From NCBI RefSeq assembly GCF_900114785.1, contig NZ_FOUG01000002.1, forward strand, positions 372,001 through 436,000: a stretch of 64,000 bases of DNA, written 5' to 3'. The DNA comes from Variovorax sp. OV329. Lineage in GTDB: Bacteria > Pseudomonadota > Gammaproteobacteria > Burkholderiales > Burkholderiaceae_C. Below are positions 10,248-19,943 of the stretch, one piece after another. Every line of letters begins with the position of its first letter. The stretch's first letter is position 1. The notes under the pieces are model-generated. The model worked only from the letters and a program-made list of their open reading frames with translations, searched no databases and was not told where the DNA came from. Both the position numbers and the translations under genes were made by a program.

Positions 10248-10331
10248 CGAAGAGCTCCGCGGTGGTGTGGTAATCCTGCAAGTGTGAGCGCCTCGCGCCG
10301 CTTGACCAAGCGCGATTTCGCCACCCTCCGG

Positions 10332-10337
10332 TACAAT
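10332..10337 (+). promoter_or_regulatory. Candidate -10 box of the asd leader promoter
   Basis: TACAAT in a region between the divergent SRPBCC and asd genes. A TTGACC lies at 10302-10307, but the 24-base spacing is too long for a normal sigma-70 pair, so only the -10 is supported. A start about seven bases downstream would place the leader ATG (10346) at or near the 5' end of the RNA. Confidence 0.4.
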
Positions 10338-10345
10338 CGACGGCC

Positions 10346-10459
10346 ATGTTTGCCGCCCATCCGTTCCTGCTGAACACCCTGCCCGCCTCCGCGGTTGGCA
10401 AGGCTGCGCGCGCATCCATCGTTTCCTCCACCAAAACCACGACCAAGATTAAGGGCTGA
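10346..10459 (+). CDS. Putative leader peptide upstream of asd
   Basis: A 37-codon reading frame ending in [11 protein letters not shown] just before a TGA at 10457-10459. Four Thr, three Lys and one Ile fall in the last nine residues; these are products of the pathway that aspartate-semialdehyde dehydrogenase feeds. This resembles thrL-type attenuator peptides by composition. Downstream, 10464-10475 can pair with 10497-10508 (12 pairs, one G-U). The loop of that stem contains CCTTTC, complementary to the asd Shine-Dalgarno GAAAGG at 10546-10551. There is no U tract, so control would be translational or Rho-linked rather than a classical terminator. No strong Shine-Dalgarno precedes the ATG. 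Function is inference. Confidence 0.45.
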   Translation: MFAAHPFLLNTLPASAVGKAARASIVSSTKTTTKIKG

Positions 10460-10560
10460 CCCAGCCTGGTTCGTCGTGCGCCTTTCCCTGGCCCCGGACG
10501 AGCCAGGCGGGCAGTCCCTTCGGCGCGGTCTCACTGTTTGACACTGAAAGGGCATCTGAA

Positions 10561-11691
10561 ATGAGCAAGTTGGTAGGGTTGGTCGGCTGGCGCGGCATGG
10601 TCGGCTCTGTGCTGATGGACCGCATGGTCGAGGAGAAGGACTTCGATCTCATCGAACCCCTGTTCTTCTCCACCTCCAACGCCGGCGGCAAGGCACCCGG
10701 CATGGCCAGGAACGAAGGCACCCTCCAGAACGCCTTCGACATCGCCGCCCTCAAGCGCTGCGACATCATCATCACGGCCCAGGGCGGCGACTACACCACC
10801 GAGGTGTTCCCCCGCCTGCGCGCCGAAGGCTGGAAGGGCCACTGGATCGATGCGGCCTCCACCCTGCGCATGAAGGATGACGCGGTCATCGTGCTTGACC
10901 CGGTCAACCTGCCCGTGATCAAGAACGCCCTGGCCAAGGGCGGCAACAACTGGATCGGCGGCAACTGCACCGTCAGCTGCATGCTGATGGGCGTTGGCGC
11001 GCTCTACAAGGCCGGCCTGGTCGAGTGGATGACCTCGATGACCTACCAGGCAGCCTCGGGCGGCGGCGCGCAGCACATGCGCGAACTGCTGACGCAGTAC
11101 GGCACGCTCAACGCCGAAGTGCGCGACCTGCTGCACGACCCGAAGTCCGCCATCCTGGAAATCGACCGCAAGGTCCTTGCAAAGCAGCAGAGCCTGTCGG
11201 CGCAGGAAACCGCCAACTTCGGCGTCCCGCTGGGCGGCTCGCTGATCCCCTGGATCGACAAGGACCTGGGCGACGGCATGAGCAAGGAAGAGTGGAAGGG
11301 CGGCGCCGAGACCAACAAGATCCTGGGCCAGGGCGCCGGCTTCGAAACGGCCGCGGTGCCGGTCGATGGCTTCTGCGTGCGCATCGGCGCCATGCGCTGC
11401 CACAGCCAGGCCCTGACCTTCAAGCTGAAGAAGGACGTGCCGCTGGCCGAGATCGAGGGCATGATCGCCGCCGACAACCAGTGGGTGAAGGTCGTTCCCA
11501 ACACCCGCGAGGCTTCGATCAAGGACCTGACACCGGTCGCCGTGACCGGCACCATGGACATCCCGGTCGGCCGCCTGCGCAAGCTGGCCATGGGCCCGGA
11601 GTATTTGGGTGCGTTCACCGTCGGCGATCAGCTCCTGTGGGGTGCTGCCGAGCCGCTGCGCCGCATGCTGCGGATCCTGCTGGAGGCCTGA
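10561..11691 (+). CDS. asd: Aspartate-semialdehyde dehydrogenase
   Basis: Reduces aspartyl phosphate to aspartate semialdehyde, the branch precursor of lysine/diaminopimelate, methionine, threonine and isoleucine (376 aa, the long Gram-negative type). [19 protein letters not shown] at the N-terminus is the NADP-binding fold. The catalytic cysteine lies in [16 protein letters not shown] near residues 132-147. [18 protein letters not shown] is the C-terminal active-site segment with the histidine acid/base. A GAAAGGG ribosome-binding site is eight bases upstream. The gene is preceded by the candidate leader peptide. Confidence 0.97.
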   Translation: MSKLVGLVGWRGMVGSVLMDRMVEEKDFDLIEPLFFSTSNAGGKAPGMARNEGTLQNAFDIAALKRCDIIITAQGGDYTTEVFPRLRAEGWKGHWIDAASTLRMKDDAVIVLDPVNLPVIKNALAKGGNNWIGGNCTVSCMLMGVGALYKAGLVEWMTSMTYQAASGGGAQHMRELLTQYGTLNAEVRDLLHDPKSAILEIDRKVLAKQQSLSAQETANFGVPLGGSLIPWIDKDLGDGMSKEEWKGGAETNKILGQGAGFETAAVPVDGFCVRIGAMRCHSQALTFKLKKDVPLAEIEGMIAADNQWVKVVPNTREASIKDLTPVAVTGTMDIPVGRLRKLAMGPEYLGAFTVGDQLLWGAAEPLRRMLRILLEA

Positions 11692-11699
11692 TGAGGGCT

Positions 11700-11724
11700 G
11701 CGGGTGCTAGTCTCCGGCACCCGC
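11700..11724 (+). terminator. Possible weak terminator after asd
   Basis: GCGGGTGC (11700-11707) pairs with GCACCCGC (11717-11724) around a nine-base loop, eight bases after the asd stop. There is no T tract, so it may be a Rho-dependent or 3'-stabilising hairpin rather than a full terminator. Confidence 0.4.
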
Positions 11725-11859
11725 CGTTGCTCACTTGCAACGACCAAAGTGCGACGAACGTCGTACTTGCCCGGTTAACAAGCGTTGCCGCCTTGTCATT
11801 GGCAGGGTTAAGGTGTTAACGTCCACTTACACTTTTGGGCCGGACCTGCCCCTATCAGC

Positions 11860-14646
11860 ATGACAAGACATTCGTTGCCTGCCGCCCCCGGGGTGGCGAC
11901 CCGTGCGATCTCGAAAAATCCTGGTCGTTGTCAGCTGAGTGTTCTGGGGGCTGCCGTGGCGCTCGCCCTGAGCACCCTGGCCACCGACGCGAGCGCCCTG
12001 GCCCTTGGCCGCATGAATGTCCGCTCGGCACTGGGCGAACCGCTGCGCGCCGAGATCGAGGTCACCGAGATCACCGCCGCCGAGGCCGACGGCCTGCGCA
12101 TCAACATCGCCTCGCCTTCGGCCTTCAATGCCGCTGGCGTCAACTACAACCCGGCCCTGGGCGACGTGCGCGTTTCGCTGCAGCGTCGCGCGGACGGTCG
12201 CTACGTCGTCAACCTGACGGGCAACCGCTCGATGAACGACCCCTTCATCGACCTGCTGCTGGAAGCGAACTGGAGTGCCGGCCGCGTGGTGCGCGACTAC
12301 ACGGTCCTGCTGGACCCGCCGGCCAGCCCCAAGTCGCAGGTGGCCATTTCCCCGATTGCTCCCCAACTGGCGCCCGCCGCGCCCGGCACGCTGCCGCGCT
12401 CCAGCCGCGCCGCCCGTGCCCAGGCCGCCCCGGCGACCCCGGTGGAAGCCGCCCCGGCGGCGCCCGCCCGGCAACGTGCCGCCGCTGCGCCCGCCGCGCC
12501 GGTTTCACCGGCCGAATCGCAAGTTCGCACCGGCAGCGGCGAAGAACAGCAGGTCACCGTCAAGGCCGGTGACACCGCTGGCAAGCTCGCCGCCACCTAC
12601 AAGCCGGCCGACGTCTCTCTCGACCAGATGCTGGTCGCCATGCTGCGCGCCAACCCGAACGCCTTCATCGGCGGCAACGTGAACCGCATCAAGGCCGGCT
12701 CGGTGCTCAACGTGCCCAGCGCCGCGCAGGCGGGCTCGGTCACGGGTGACGATGCCAAGCGCACCGTCACGGCCCAGAGCCAGGACTTCAACCAGTACCG
12801 CCGCCGCCTGGCCGAGAACGCCCCCGCCTCGCGCGTGGAGGGGGCTGACCGCCAGGCTGCAGGCAAGCTGCAGGCCAACGTGGAAGACCGCAATGCGGCT
12901 GCCGCTTCGCCCGACAAGCTCACCATCAGCCAAGGCAATGCCGGCGCCAAGGCGGCCGACGACAAGCTGGTCGCCAACCGCCAGTCCGCTGCCGACAGCT
13001 CGCGCGTGGCCGAACTGTCCAAGAACCTGAACGACCTGAACAAGCTGCAGGCCGCCAGCGGCGCCCCCGGTGCAGCACCCGCCGGCTCGGCAGTTGCGCC
13101 CGCCGCTGCACCTGGCGCTGCACCGCCTGCCGCGGGCGTTGCGACTCCGGCCGGCCTGAATCCCGCGGCACCCGCCGCTGCCCCCGCAGCCGCCGCACAA
13201 GGCGCCCCCGCAGCCGGCACCCCGCCTGCGCCGACGCCTGCTGCCGCCGGTGCGGGCGCCACGCCTGCCGCTACGCCGGGCACGCCCGCCCCGGCTGCCG
13301 GCGCCGACGCCGCAGCAGCACCGGGCGCCAGTCCGGCCGCCGCTGCCGACGCTTCCGCCGCCGCACCGGCACCTGCCGCACCCGCGACGCCGCCCCCGGC
13401 CGCTGTCGCCCCGCCCAAGCCGAAGGTGGCGGCACCTCCGCCGCCCCCGCCCAAGGGCTTCTTCGACGATCTGATGGACAACCCGCTGGCCCTGGGTGGT
13501 GGCGGCTTGCTCGTCGTGCTGCTGGGCTGGCTGGGCTACCGCGTGGCCAGCCGCCGCCGTGCAAATTCCAGTGAAAGCATCTTCCTGGAAAGCCGCATCC
13601 CGAAGGACTCCTTCTTCGGCAGCAGCGGCGGCGAGTCGGTGGACACCAAGAACCAGGGCCTGTCGGCCACGTCCTCGATGTCCTACTCGCCCAGCCAGCT
13701 GGATGCCGGCGACGTGGACCCGGTCGCCGAGGCCGACGTCTACCTGGCCTACGGCCGCGACCTGCAGGCCGAGGAAATCCTGCGCGAGGCGCTGCGCATC
13801 AATCCCGAGCGCAGCGCCATCCACCTCAAGCTGCTCGAGATCCATGCCAAGCGCCGTGACCTGCGCGCCTACGAGGCCCTGGCTTCGGACGTGCACAAGC
13901 TGACCGGCGGCTCCGGCACCGAGTGGGCCCGCGTGGTGGAACTGGGCCGAGACCTGGACCCGGGCAACCCGCTGTACCAACCCTCTTCCGGCGCATCTGC
14001 AGTGACGGCCGCGGCCCCGGTCGTTTCCGCGCCCGCCGCGCCGTCGATCTCCGCGCCCATTCCGCTGACGCCCGTGACGGCGCCGGCGCCGCTGGAGCCC
14101 CAGCCGGCCTTCGTGCCCTCGGTGGCCCCGCTGGACTTCGACCTGGAACTCGACAAGCCCGCCACCAAGCCCACGCCCCTGACGGCCAGCCTGCCCCCCG
14201 TGGCAGCCCCCGCCGTCGCGGCCGCGGCTGCCCGCGGTGCAATGAACGGCGCCGGCCGCCACATGGCCGACCTGGAAAACGACTTCGACACCGCCCCGGC
14301 CGCCCTGGAGCCCTCGGCACGCCCGGTCCCGCGCATTTCAGCCGACGACGAGGAACACACCCAGCCCGCCACCCTGCGTGCCGGCCTGCCGGGCGACTCG
14401 GGCTTCGTCGAGTTCGACATGAGCACCCGCGGCGGCTCGCTGGGCACCCACACCTCGCCCGCCCGCCTGGAACCCGCCTTCGAGGACAGCGGCGAGAGCC
14501 CGCACGCGATCAAGCTGACCCTGGCGCGCGAACTGCACGCCCTGGGCGATGCCGAAGGCGCCCGCTCGCTGGTCGAGGAAGTGGCCGCCGAGAGCACCGG
14601 CGACATGCGCGCCCAGGCGCAGCAGCTGCTCGGCCAGCTGCGCTGA
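11860..14646 (+). CDS. fimV: FimV-like peptidoglycan-binding polarity/pilus assembly protein
   Basis: Large inner-membrane protein (928 aa) of the FimV family, which organises type IV pili and type II secretion at the pole. Order of parts: hydrophobic signal segment about residues 26-50; conserved FimV N-domain beginning GRMNVRSALGEPLRAEIE; LysM-like domain about 228-285; long Ala/Pro-rich linker about 395-535; one transmembrane helix about 545-566; cytoplasmic TPR-like region from about 620 (ADVYLAYGRDLQAEEILREAL); second Ala/Pro linker; conserved C-terminal FimV motif about 885-928. The start lacks a clear Shine-Dalgarno. It sits between asd and truA, the usual position in this family. Confidence 0.92.
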   Translation: MTRHSLPAAPGVATRAISKNPGRCQLSVLGAAVALALSTLATDASALALGRMNVRSALGEPLRAEIEVTEITAAEADGLRINIASPSAFNAAGVNYNPALGDVRVSLQRRADGRYVVNLTGNRSMNDPFIDLLLEANWSAGRVVRDYTVLLDPPASPKSQVAISPIAPQLAPAAPGTLPRSSRAARAQAAPATPVEAAPAAPARQRAAAAPAAPVSPAESQVRTGSGEEQQVTVKAGDTAGKLAATYKPADVSLDQMLVAMLRANPNAFIGGNVNRIKAGSVLNVPSAAQAGSVTGDDAKRTVTAQSQDFNQYRRRLAENAPASRVEGADRQAAGKLQANVEDRNAAAASPDKLTISQGNAGAKAADDKLVANRQSAADSSRVAELSKNLNDLNKLQAASGAPGAAPAGSAVAPAAAPGAAPPAAGVATPAGLNPAAPAAAPAAAAQGAPAAGTPPAPTPAAAGAGATPAATPGTPAPAAGADAAAAPGASPAAAADASAAAPAPAAPATPPPAAVAPPKPKVAAPPPPPPKGFFDDLMDNPLALGGGGLLVVLLGWLGYRVASRRRANSSESIFLESRIPKDSFFGSSGGESVDTKNQGLSATSSMSYSPSQLDAGDVDPVAEADVYLAYGRDLQAEEILREALRINPERSAIHLKLLEIHAKRRDLRAYEALASDVHKLTGGSGTEWARVVELGRDLDPGNPLYQPSSGASAVTAAAPVVSAPAAPSISAPIPLTPVTAPAPLEPQPAFVPSVAPLDFDLELDKPATKPTPLTASLPPVAAPAVAAAAARGAMNGAGRHMADLENDFDTAPAALEPSARPVPRISADDEEHTQPATLRAGLPGDSGFVEFDMSTRGGSLGTHTSPARLEPAFEDSGESPHAIKLTLARELHALGDAEGARSLVEEVAAESTGDMRAQAQQLLGQLR

Positions 14647-14674
14647 TACGGGGCTTTTGCTTGGGGGTCGACCA

Positions 14675-15487
14675 GTGAGGGTGGCCCTCGGCGTTCGCTA
14701 CCTGGGCCGTGCCTACGAGGGCTGGCAGAGCCAGCTCTCGGGCAAGACGGTGCAGGACAAACTGGAGGCCGCGCTTGCGGCCTTCGCCGCTTCTCCTGTG
14801 TCCACGCTGTGCGCCGGCCGCACCGACTCCGGCGTGCATGGCCTGATGCAGGTGGTGCACTTCGACACCGAGGTCGAGCGCAGCACCAACTCTTGGGTGC
14901 GCGGCACCAACACCTTCCTGCCCGAGGACATCGCCGTCCAGTGGGCGCAGGTCGTGCCGCGCGAGTTCCACTGCCGGGCCAGCGCCCTCTCGCGGCGGTA
15001 CCTCTACGTGCTCTCGCAGTCGCCGGTGCGGCCCAGCGTCGAATCCGGCCGGGTCGGCTGGACCATGTACCCGCTCGACGGCGAGGCGATGCGCGCCGCG
15101 GCGCAGATCCTGGTGGGCCGGCACGATTTCAGCTCCTTCCGCGCCTCGGCCTGCCAGGCGCTGTCGCCGGTGAAGGAGGTGCGGCGCATCGAGATCCGCC
15201 GCGACACCGAGAACGAGCGCTGCCGCTGGTATTTCGAATTCGAGGCCGATGCCTTCCTGCACCACATGATCCGCAACATCATGGGCTGCCTGGTGCGCGT
15301 GGGCCAGGGCCAGGCCCGGCCCGAATGGGTGCAGGAGGTACTGGACGCGAGGAGCCGCCTGATCGCCGCCCCCACCTTCTCGCCTGCGGGCCTGTACTTC
15401 CTCGGCCCGCAATACGGCCCCGAGTGGGGTCTCCCGCCGGAGGTGACGCTGGGCTCCGGGGCGCCTGCGTATCATGGCCTGCCATGA
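14675..15487 (+). CDS. truA: tRNA pseudouridine(38-40) synthase
   Basis: Converts uridines 38-40 of the tRNA anticodon stem to pseudouridine (270 aa). The catalytic aspartate lies in CAGRTDSGVHGLMQVVHF near residues 46-63. DFSSFRASACQA near residues 152-163 and FLHHMIRNIMGCLV near 195-208 are TruA signatures. The start is a GTG at 14675 with GGGGGTC upstream, which fits the family N-terminus VALGVRYLGRAYEGWQ. The stop overlaps the trpF ATG by four bases (ATGA), showing translational coupling. Confidence 0.94.
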   Translation: MRVALGVRYLGRAYEGWQSQLSGKTVQDKLEAALAAFAASPVSTLCAGRTDSGVHGLMQVVHFDTEVERSTNSWVRGTNTFLPEDIAVQWAQVVPREFHCRASALSRRYLYVLSQSPVRPSVESGRVGWTMYPLDGEAMRAAAQILVGRHDFSSFRASACQALSPVKEVRRIEIRRDTENERCRWYFEFEADAFLHHMIRNIMGCLVRVGQGQARPEWVQEVLDARSRLIAAPTFSPAGLYFLGPQYGPEWGLPPEVTLGSGAPAYHGLP

Positions 15488-16173
15488 GCCAGCCCGCCGC
15501 CCGCACCCGGATCAAGATCTGCGGCCTGACCCGCGAAGAGGATGTGGATGCGGTCGTGGACGCCGGCGCGGACGCCATCGGCTTCGTGCTCTATCCCCAG
15601 AGCCCGCGCTTCGTGCCCATCGGGCGGGCAGCCGAGCTGGCCTCGCGCCTGCCGCCCTTCGTGACGCCGGTGCTGCTGTTCGTGAACGAGGACCCGGCCG
15701 CCTCGAGCCGAGCGCTGGCATCCATCCCCGGGGCCATGGCCCAGTTCCACGGCGATGAAACCCCCGCCCAATGCCATGCCGGCAGCGCCGCGGGCGCCCA
15801 CCGTTACATGCGTGCCGCCCGCATTCCCATGGGTGCGGCCGGGATCGACTTCGACCTCGTAAAATACGCCCAGGAATTCTCAAACGCCCAGGCCATCCTG
15901 CTCGACGCCCATGTCGAGGGATATGGCGGAGGCGGCAAGGCATTCGATTGGTCACTCCTTCCACACGTCGCAAACGCTCACCTCGTCTTGTCTGGTGGGT
16001 TGACGCCTGCCAACGTCGGCGATGGCATTCGCGTGCTCCGGCCGCGTTGCAGGACGCTGGCCGTTGACGTGAGTTCCGGCGTGGAAGCCCGCAAGGGCAT
16101 CAAAGACGCCGGCAAGATCCGCGAATTCGTGGCGGCCGTGCGGGCCGCCGACGCCTTCGCCTCCCCCCAGTAA
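15484..16173 (+). CDS. trpF: Phosphoribosylanthranilate isomerase
   Basis: Third step of tryptophan synthesis, an Amadori rearrangement to CdRP (229 aa, TIM barrel). [20 protein letters not shown] near residues 9-28 holds the catalytic cysteine, and [16 protein letters not shown] follows. The second catalytic aspartate lies in [39 protein letters not shown] is the phosphate-binding end of the barrel. It overlaps truA and is 77 bases before trpB. Confidence 0.96.
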   Translation: MSQPAARTRIKICGLTREEDVDAVVDAGADAIGFVLYPQSPRFVPIGRAAELASRLPPFVTPVLLFVNEDPAASSRALASIPGAMAQFHGDETPAQCHAGSAAGAHRYMRAARIPMGAAGIDFDLVKYAQEFSNAQAILLDAHVEGYGGGGKAFDWSLLPHVANAHLVLSGGLTPANVGDGIRVLRPRCRTLAVDVSSGVEARKGIKDAGKIREFVAAVRAADAFASPQ

Positions 16174-16250
16174 GCGCTGGCAGCCGCCTCCCATCTTTCG
16201 AAGAAGAAGCATGGGTCGGCCGCGCCGGCACCCATCGAGGCTTTGCATCC

Positions 16251-17525
16251 ATGTTCGAATACCAGCAACCCGACGCCAGCGGCCATTTCGGCATCTATGG
16301 CGGCACCTTCGCCAGCGAGACGCTGACCCACGCCATCAACCAGCTGCGTGAGGCCTACGATCGCTACAAGAACGACCCCGACTTCCTGGCCGAATTCCGC
16401 TACGAGCTGGCGCACTTCGTCGGCCGGCCCTCGCCCATCTACCACGCCGCCCGCAGCAGCCGCGAGATGGGCGGCGCGCAGATCTACCTCAAGCGCGAGG
16501 ACCTGAACCACACCGGCGCCCACAAGGTGAACAACACCATCGGCCAGGCCATGCTGGCGCGCCGCATGGGCAAGCCGCGTGTGATCGCCGAGACCGGCGC
16601 CGGCCAGCACGGCGTGGCCACCGCCACCATCTGCGCCCGCTACGGGCTGGAATGCGTGGTCTACATGGGGGCGGAAGACGTGCGGCGCCAGAGCCCCAAC
16701 GTCTACCGCATGAACCTGCTGGGCGCCACGGTGGTGCCGGTCGAATCGGGCAGCCGCACCCTGAAGGACGCGCTGAACGAAGCCATGCGCGACTGGGTCA
16801 CCAACGTGGAAGACACCTTCTACATCATCGGCACCGTCGCCGGCCCGCACCCCTACCCGACCATGGTGCGCGACTTCCAGAGCGTGATCGGCAACGAGTG
16901 CATCGAGCAGATGCCGGCCATGCTGTCGCAGCAAGGCATCGCGGGCGAGATGCAAGGCAAGCAGCCCGACGTGGTGGTCGCCTGCGTGGGCGGCGGCAGC
17001 AACGCCATGGGCATCTTCTACCCCTACATCCCCTTCGAGAACACGCGCCTTATCGGCGTGGAAGCGGCGGGCGAAGGCCTGGACAGCGGCAAGCACTCGG
17101 CCTCCATCCTGCGCGGCAGTCCGGGCGTGCTGCACGGCAACCGCACCTACCTGCTGCAGGACGACAACGGCCAGATCACCGAGACGCACAGCATCAGCGC
17201 CGGCCTGGACTATCCCGGCGTGGGCCCCGAGCACTCCTTCCTGGCCGACATCGGCCGGGCGGAATACGTGGGCATCACCGACAAGGAGGCGCTGGACGCC
17301 TTCCACTACCTGTGCCGCACCGAGGGCATCATCCCGGCGCTGGAATCGAGCCACGCGGTGGCCTACGCGCTCAAGCTGGCCAGGACCATGCGGCCGGACC
17401 AGTCGATCCTGGTCAACCTCTCGGGCCGGGGCGACAAGGACATCGGCACGGTGGCCGACCTGTCGGGCGTCGATTTCTACGACCGACCGTCGATGCGCGG
17501 CCTGTCGGTGAAGGGAGGCAAGTGA
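16251..17525 (+). CDS. trpB: Tryptophan synthase beta chain
   Basis: PLP enzyme that joins indole and serine to make tryptophan (424 aa, slightly longer than the usual 395-405). The Schiff-base lysine is in [16 protein letters not shown] near residues 85-100. [13 protein letters not shown] and the phosphate-cradling [10 protein letters not shown] near residue 245 are present, as is the late [11 protein letters not shown]. Its stop overlaps the trpA start (TGATG), so beta and alpha subunits are translated in coupling. Confidence 0.97.
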   Translation: MFEYQQPDASGHFGIYGGTFASETLTHAINQLREAYDRYKNDPDFLAEFRYELAHFVGRPSPIYHAARSSREMGGAQIYLKREDLNHTGAHKVNNTIGQAMLARRMGKPRVIAETGAGQHGVATATICARYGLECVVYMGAEDVRRQSPNVYRMNLLGATVVPVESGSRTLKDALNEAMRDWVTNVEDTFYIIGTVAGPHPYPTMVRDFQSVIGNECIEQMPAMLSQQGIAGEMQGKQPDVVVACVGGGSNAMGIFYPYIPFENTRLIGVEAAGEGLDSGKHSASILRGSPGVLHGNRTYLLQDDNGQITETHSISAGLDYPGVGPEHSFLADIGRAEYVGITDKEALDAFHYLCRTEGIIPALESSHAVAYALKLARTMRPDQSILVNLSGRGDKDIGTVADLSGVDFYDRPSMRGLSVKGGK

Positions 17526-18370
17526 TGAGCCGCATTGCCGCCACCTTCGACAAGCTGAAATCCGGGGGCCGCCGAGCCCTCATCCCCTACGTGACGGCCG
17601 GCTTTCCCTACGCCGACGTCACGCCCGAGCTGATGCACGGCATGGTCGCCGCCGGCGCCGACGTGATCGAGCTGGGCGTGCCCTTCTCCGACCCCATGGC
17701 CGACGGCCCGGTGATCCAGAAGGCCGGCGAAGCCGCGCTGGCATTGGGCGTGGGCATGAAGCAGGTGCTGGACATGGTCGCCGCCTTCCGCAAGAAGGAC
17801 GCGGTCACGCCGGTGGTGCTCATGGGCTACGCCAACCCGGTGGAGCGCTATGACCAAAGGCACGGCAAGGGCGCCTTCGTGCGCGACGCGGCCAAGTCCG
17901 GCGTCGACGGCCTGCTGATCGTCGACTACCCGCCCGAGGAGTGCGAGGCCTTTGCCGAAGAGTTGCGCGCCCAGGGCATCGACCTGATCTTCCTGCTGGC
18001 GCCCACCAGCACGCCCGAGCGCATGGCCCAGGTGGCGCGCATCGCCTCGGGCTACGTCTACTACGTCTCGCTCAAGGGCGTGACCGGCGCCGGCCACCTC
18101 GACACCGAGGCGGTGGGCCAGATGCTGCCGCGCATCCGCGAGCACGTGAAGATCCCCGTCGGCGTGGGCTTCGGCATCCGCGACGCGCGCACCGCGCAGG
18201 CCGTGGGCAGCGCCGCCGACGCCGTGGTGATCGGCAGCAAGATCATCCAGCTCATCGAGGAGGCCCCGCGCGATCGCGTGGTGCCGCTGGTGGGCGAGTT
18301 CCTGTCGGGCATCCGCGAGGCGCTCGACGCCCTGCCCGCCAACACCCCCAAGAACGCCTCGGGCCGCTAG
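17525..18370 (+). CDS. trpA: Tryptophan synthase alpha chain
   Basis: Cleaves indole-3-glycerol phosphate to indole and passes it through a tunnel to TrpB (281 aa). The catalytic glutamate lies in [19 protein letters not shown] near residues 46-64. The aspartate corresponding to Asp60 is in the same segment. [36 protein letters not shown] and [15 protein letters not shown] mark the barrel and phosphate site. The start is the ATG overlapping the trpB stop. Confidence 0.97.
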   Translation: MSRIAATFDKLKSGGRRALIPYVTAGFPYADVTPELMHGMVAAGADVIELGVPFSDPMADGPVIQKAGEAALALGVGMKQVLDMVAAFRKKDAVTPVVLMGYANPVERYDQRHGKGAFVRDAAKSGVDGLLIVDYPPEECEAFAEELRAQGIDLIFLLAPTSTPERMAQVARIASGYVYYVSLKGVTGAGHLDTEAVGQMLPRIREHVKIPVGVGFGIRDARTAQAVGSAADAVVIGSKIIQLIEEAPRDRVVPLVGEFLSGIREALDALPANTPKNASGR

Positions 18371-18428
18371 AAATTGGCCTGTATTGGCATTTGGCAAAAT
18401 ACAGCACGCACCCATTTGGAGTGACCGC

Positions 18429-19301
18429 ATGAGCTGGCTAGAAAAACTTCTCCCCCCCAAGATCACCCCGTCCGACCCGAGCGAACGCCGCCAGATGCCC
18501 GAAGGCCTCTGGATCAAGTGCCCGAGCTGCGAGACGGTGCTCTACAAGACCGACCTGGAACACAACCAGAACGTCTGCCCGAGCTGCGCGCACCACCACC
18601 GCATCGGCGCCCGCGCCCGCCTCGACGCCTTCCTCGACCCCGAGGGCCGCTACGAGATCGGCCAGGAAGTCCTGCCGGTGGACGCGCTCAAGTTCAAGGA
18701 CAGCCGGAAGTACCCCGAGCGCCTGAAGGAAGCCCTGGAGAACACCGGCGAGACCGATGCGCTGGTGGTCATGGGCGGCGCCATCCACAGCATCAACGCG
18801 GTGGTGGCCTGCTTCGAGTTCGAGTTCATGGGCGGCAGCATGGGCAGCGTGGTGGGCGAGCGCTTCGTGCGCGGCGTCGAGACCGCCATCGAGCAGAAGG
18901 TACCCTTCATCTGCTTCACCGCCACCGGCGGCGCCCGCATGCAGGAGGGCCTGCTCTCGCTCATGCAGATGGCCAAGACCAACGCCTCGCTCACCCGCCT
19001 GGCGAAGAAGGGCCTGCCCTACATCAGCGTGCTGACCGACCCGACCATGGGCGGCGTGAGCGCCGGCTTTGCCTTCATGGGCGACGTCGTCATCGCCGAG
19101 CCCAAGGCACTCATCGGCTTTGCCGGCCCGCGCGTGATCGAAAGCACCGTGCGCGTGACCCTGCCCGAGGGCTTCCAGCGCGCCGAGTTCCTGCAGACCA
19201 AGGGCGCGATCGACTTCATCTGCGACCGCCGCGAACTGCGCAAGACCATCGCCAGCACGCTGGCCATGCTGCTGCGCCAGCCCGCCGACGCGGTGCTCTG
19301 A
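18429..19301 (+). CDS. accD: Acetyl-CoA carboxylase carboxyltransferase subunit beta
   Basis: Forms the carboxyltransferase with AccA, making malonyl-CoA for fatty-acid synthesis (290 aa). An N-terminal zinc ribbon is visible as [12 protein letters not shown] and [12 protein letters not shown] near residues 34-61. The crotonase-like domain includes [19 protein letters not shown] and [15 protein letters not shown]. The ATG at 18429 gives the standard [13 protein letters not shown]-terminus. Upstream 18374-18400 carries a TTGGCC and AAAATA pair at about 16 bases, a plausible promoter separate from trpA. Confidence 0.97.
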   Translation: MSWLEKLLPPKITPSDPSERRQMPEGLWIKCPSCETVLYKTDLEHNQNVCPSCAHHHRIGARARLDAFLDPEGRYEIGQEVLPVDALKFKDSRKYPERLKEALENTGETDALVVMGGAIHSINAVVACFEFEFMGGSMGSVVGERFVRGVETAIEQKVPFICFTATGGARMQEGLLSLMQMAKTNASLTRLAKKGLPYISVLTDPTMGGVSAGFAFMGDVVIAEPKALIGFAGPRVIESTVRVTLPEGFQRAEFLQTKGAIDFICDRRELRKTIASTLAMLLRQPADAVL

Positions 19302-19324
19302 TCTTCTTGTCTTGCCGCTGATTC

Positions 19325-19347
19325 ATCCGGGCCTTCGTGGCCCGGAT
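19325..19347. terminator. Hairpin between convergent accD and yggT
   Basis: ATCCGGGCC pairs perfectly with GGCCCGGAT around the loop TTCGT. It lies between the accD stop (19301) and the yggT stop (19354) and probably ends transcription from either side, though T tracts are short. Confidence 0.7.
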
Positions 19348-19353
19348 CTCATT

Positions 19354-19917
19354 TCAGCGGCGCCCCAGCGCGTAGGCCCAGGCCAGTGCGTCGCCCAGCA
19401 CGATGGCCACGATCTGCAGCAGCACGATCACCACCAGCGGCGACAGGTCCACCCCACCCACCAGCGGAATGAGCTTGCGCACCGGCCGCACCAGCGGCTC
19501 GGCCAGGCGTGCCACCAGGTCCTGCAGCATCGAGGAGGCGGTGGGAATCCACGACAGGATGGCGTAGACGATCAGCAAGGCCGTCAAACCCGAGATCGCC
19601 AGCTGCAGCAGCCCCAGGAACGAGAGCAGTGGCAGGATTGCATAGCCGCCTCCCGCGCCGACCAGAAGGAAGAGCAGCAGGAATTTCACCATCACCAGCA
19701 GCCAGGCGGCAATGAGGCTGGCCAGGTCCCAGCGGCGGAAAGCCGGCACGATGCGCCGAAGCGGCAGCACGATCCAGTCGGTGATGGCAAAGATGAAGCG
19801 GCCCAGCGGATTGCCGAAAGGCACCCGGTGGTATTGCATGTAAAGCCGCAGCAGGCAGGCGCCACCGAACAAGCCAGTGATCACATCGAGGAGAAACGAG
19901 GGAATCTGGTAGAGCAT
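19354..19917 (-). CDS. YggT-family integral membrane protein
   Basis: Inner-membrane protein (187 aa) of the YggT family, with two copies of a helical hairpin domain. Hydrophobic stretches appear near residues 6-24, 65-88, 95-118 and 160-182. The family-type motif SWIPTASSMLQDLVARLAEP follows the third segment, and RPVRKLIPLVGGVDLSPLVV precedes the last. The family has been linked to osmotic tolerance and to division or photosystem assembly in other organisms, but no biochemical activity is established. It starts 26 bases from the divergent Lon-substrate-domain gene. Confidence 0.88.
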   Translation of the reverse strand: MLYQIPSFLLDVITGLFGGACLLRLYMQYHRVPFGNPLGRFIFAITDWIVLPLRRIVPAFRRWDLASLIAAWLLVMVKFLLLFLLVGAGGGYAILPLLSFLGLLQLAISGLTALLIVYAILSWIPTASSMLQDLVARLAEPLVRPVRKLIPLVGGVDLSPLVVIVLLQIVAIVLGDALAWAYALGRR

Positions 19918-19943
19918 GGCAAGCCGCTTGGGAAGGGAGTGCG

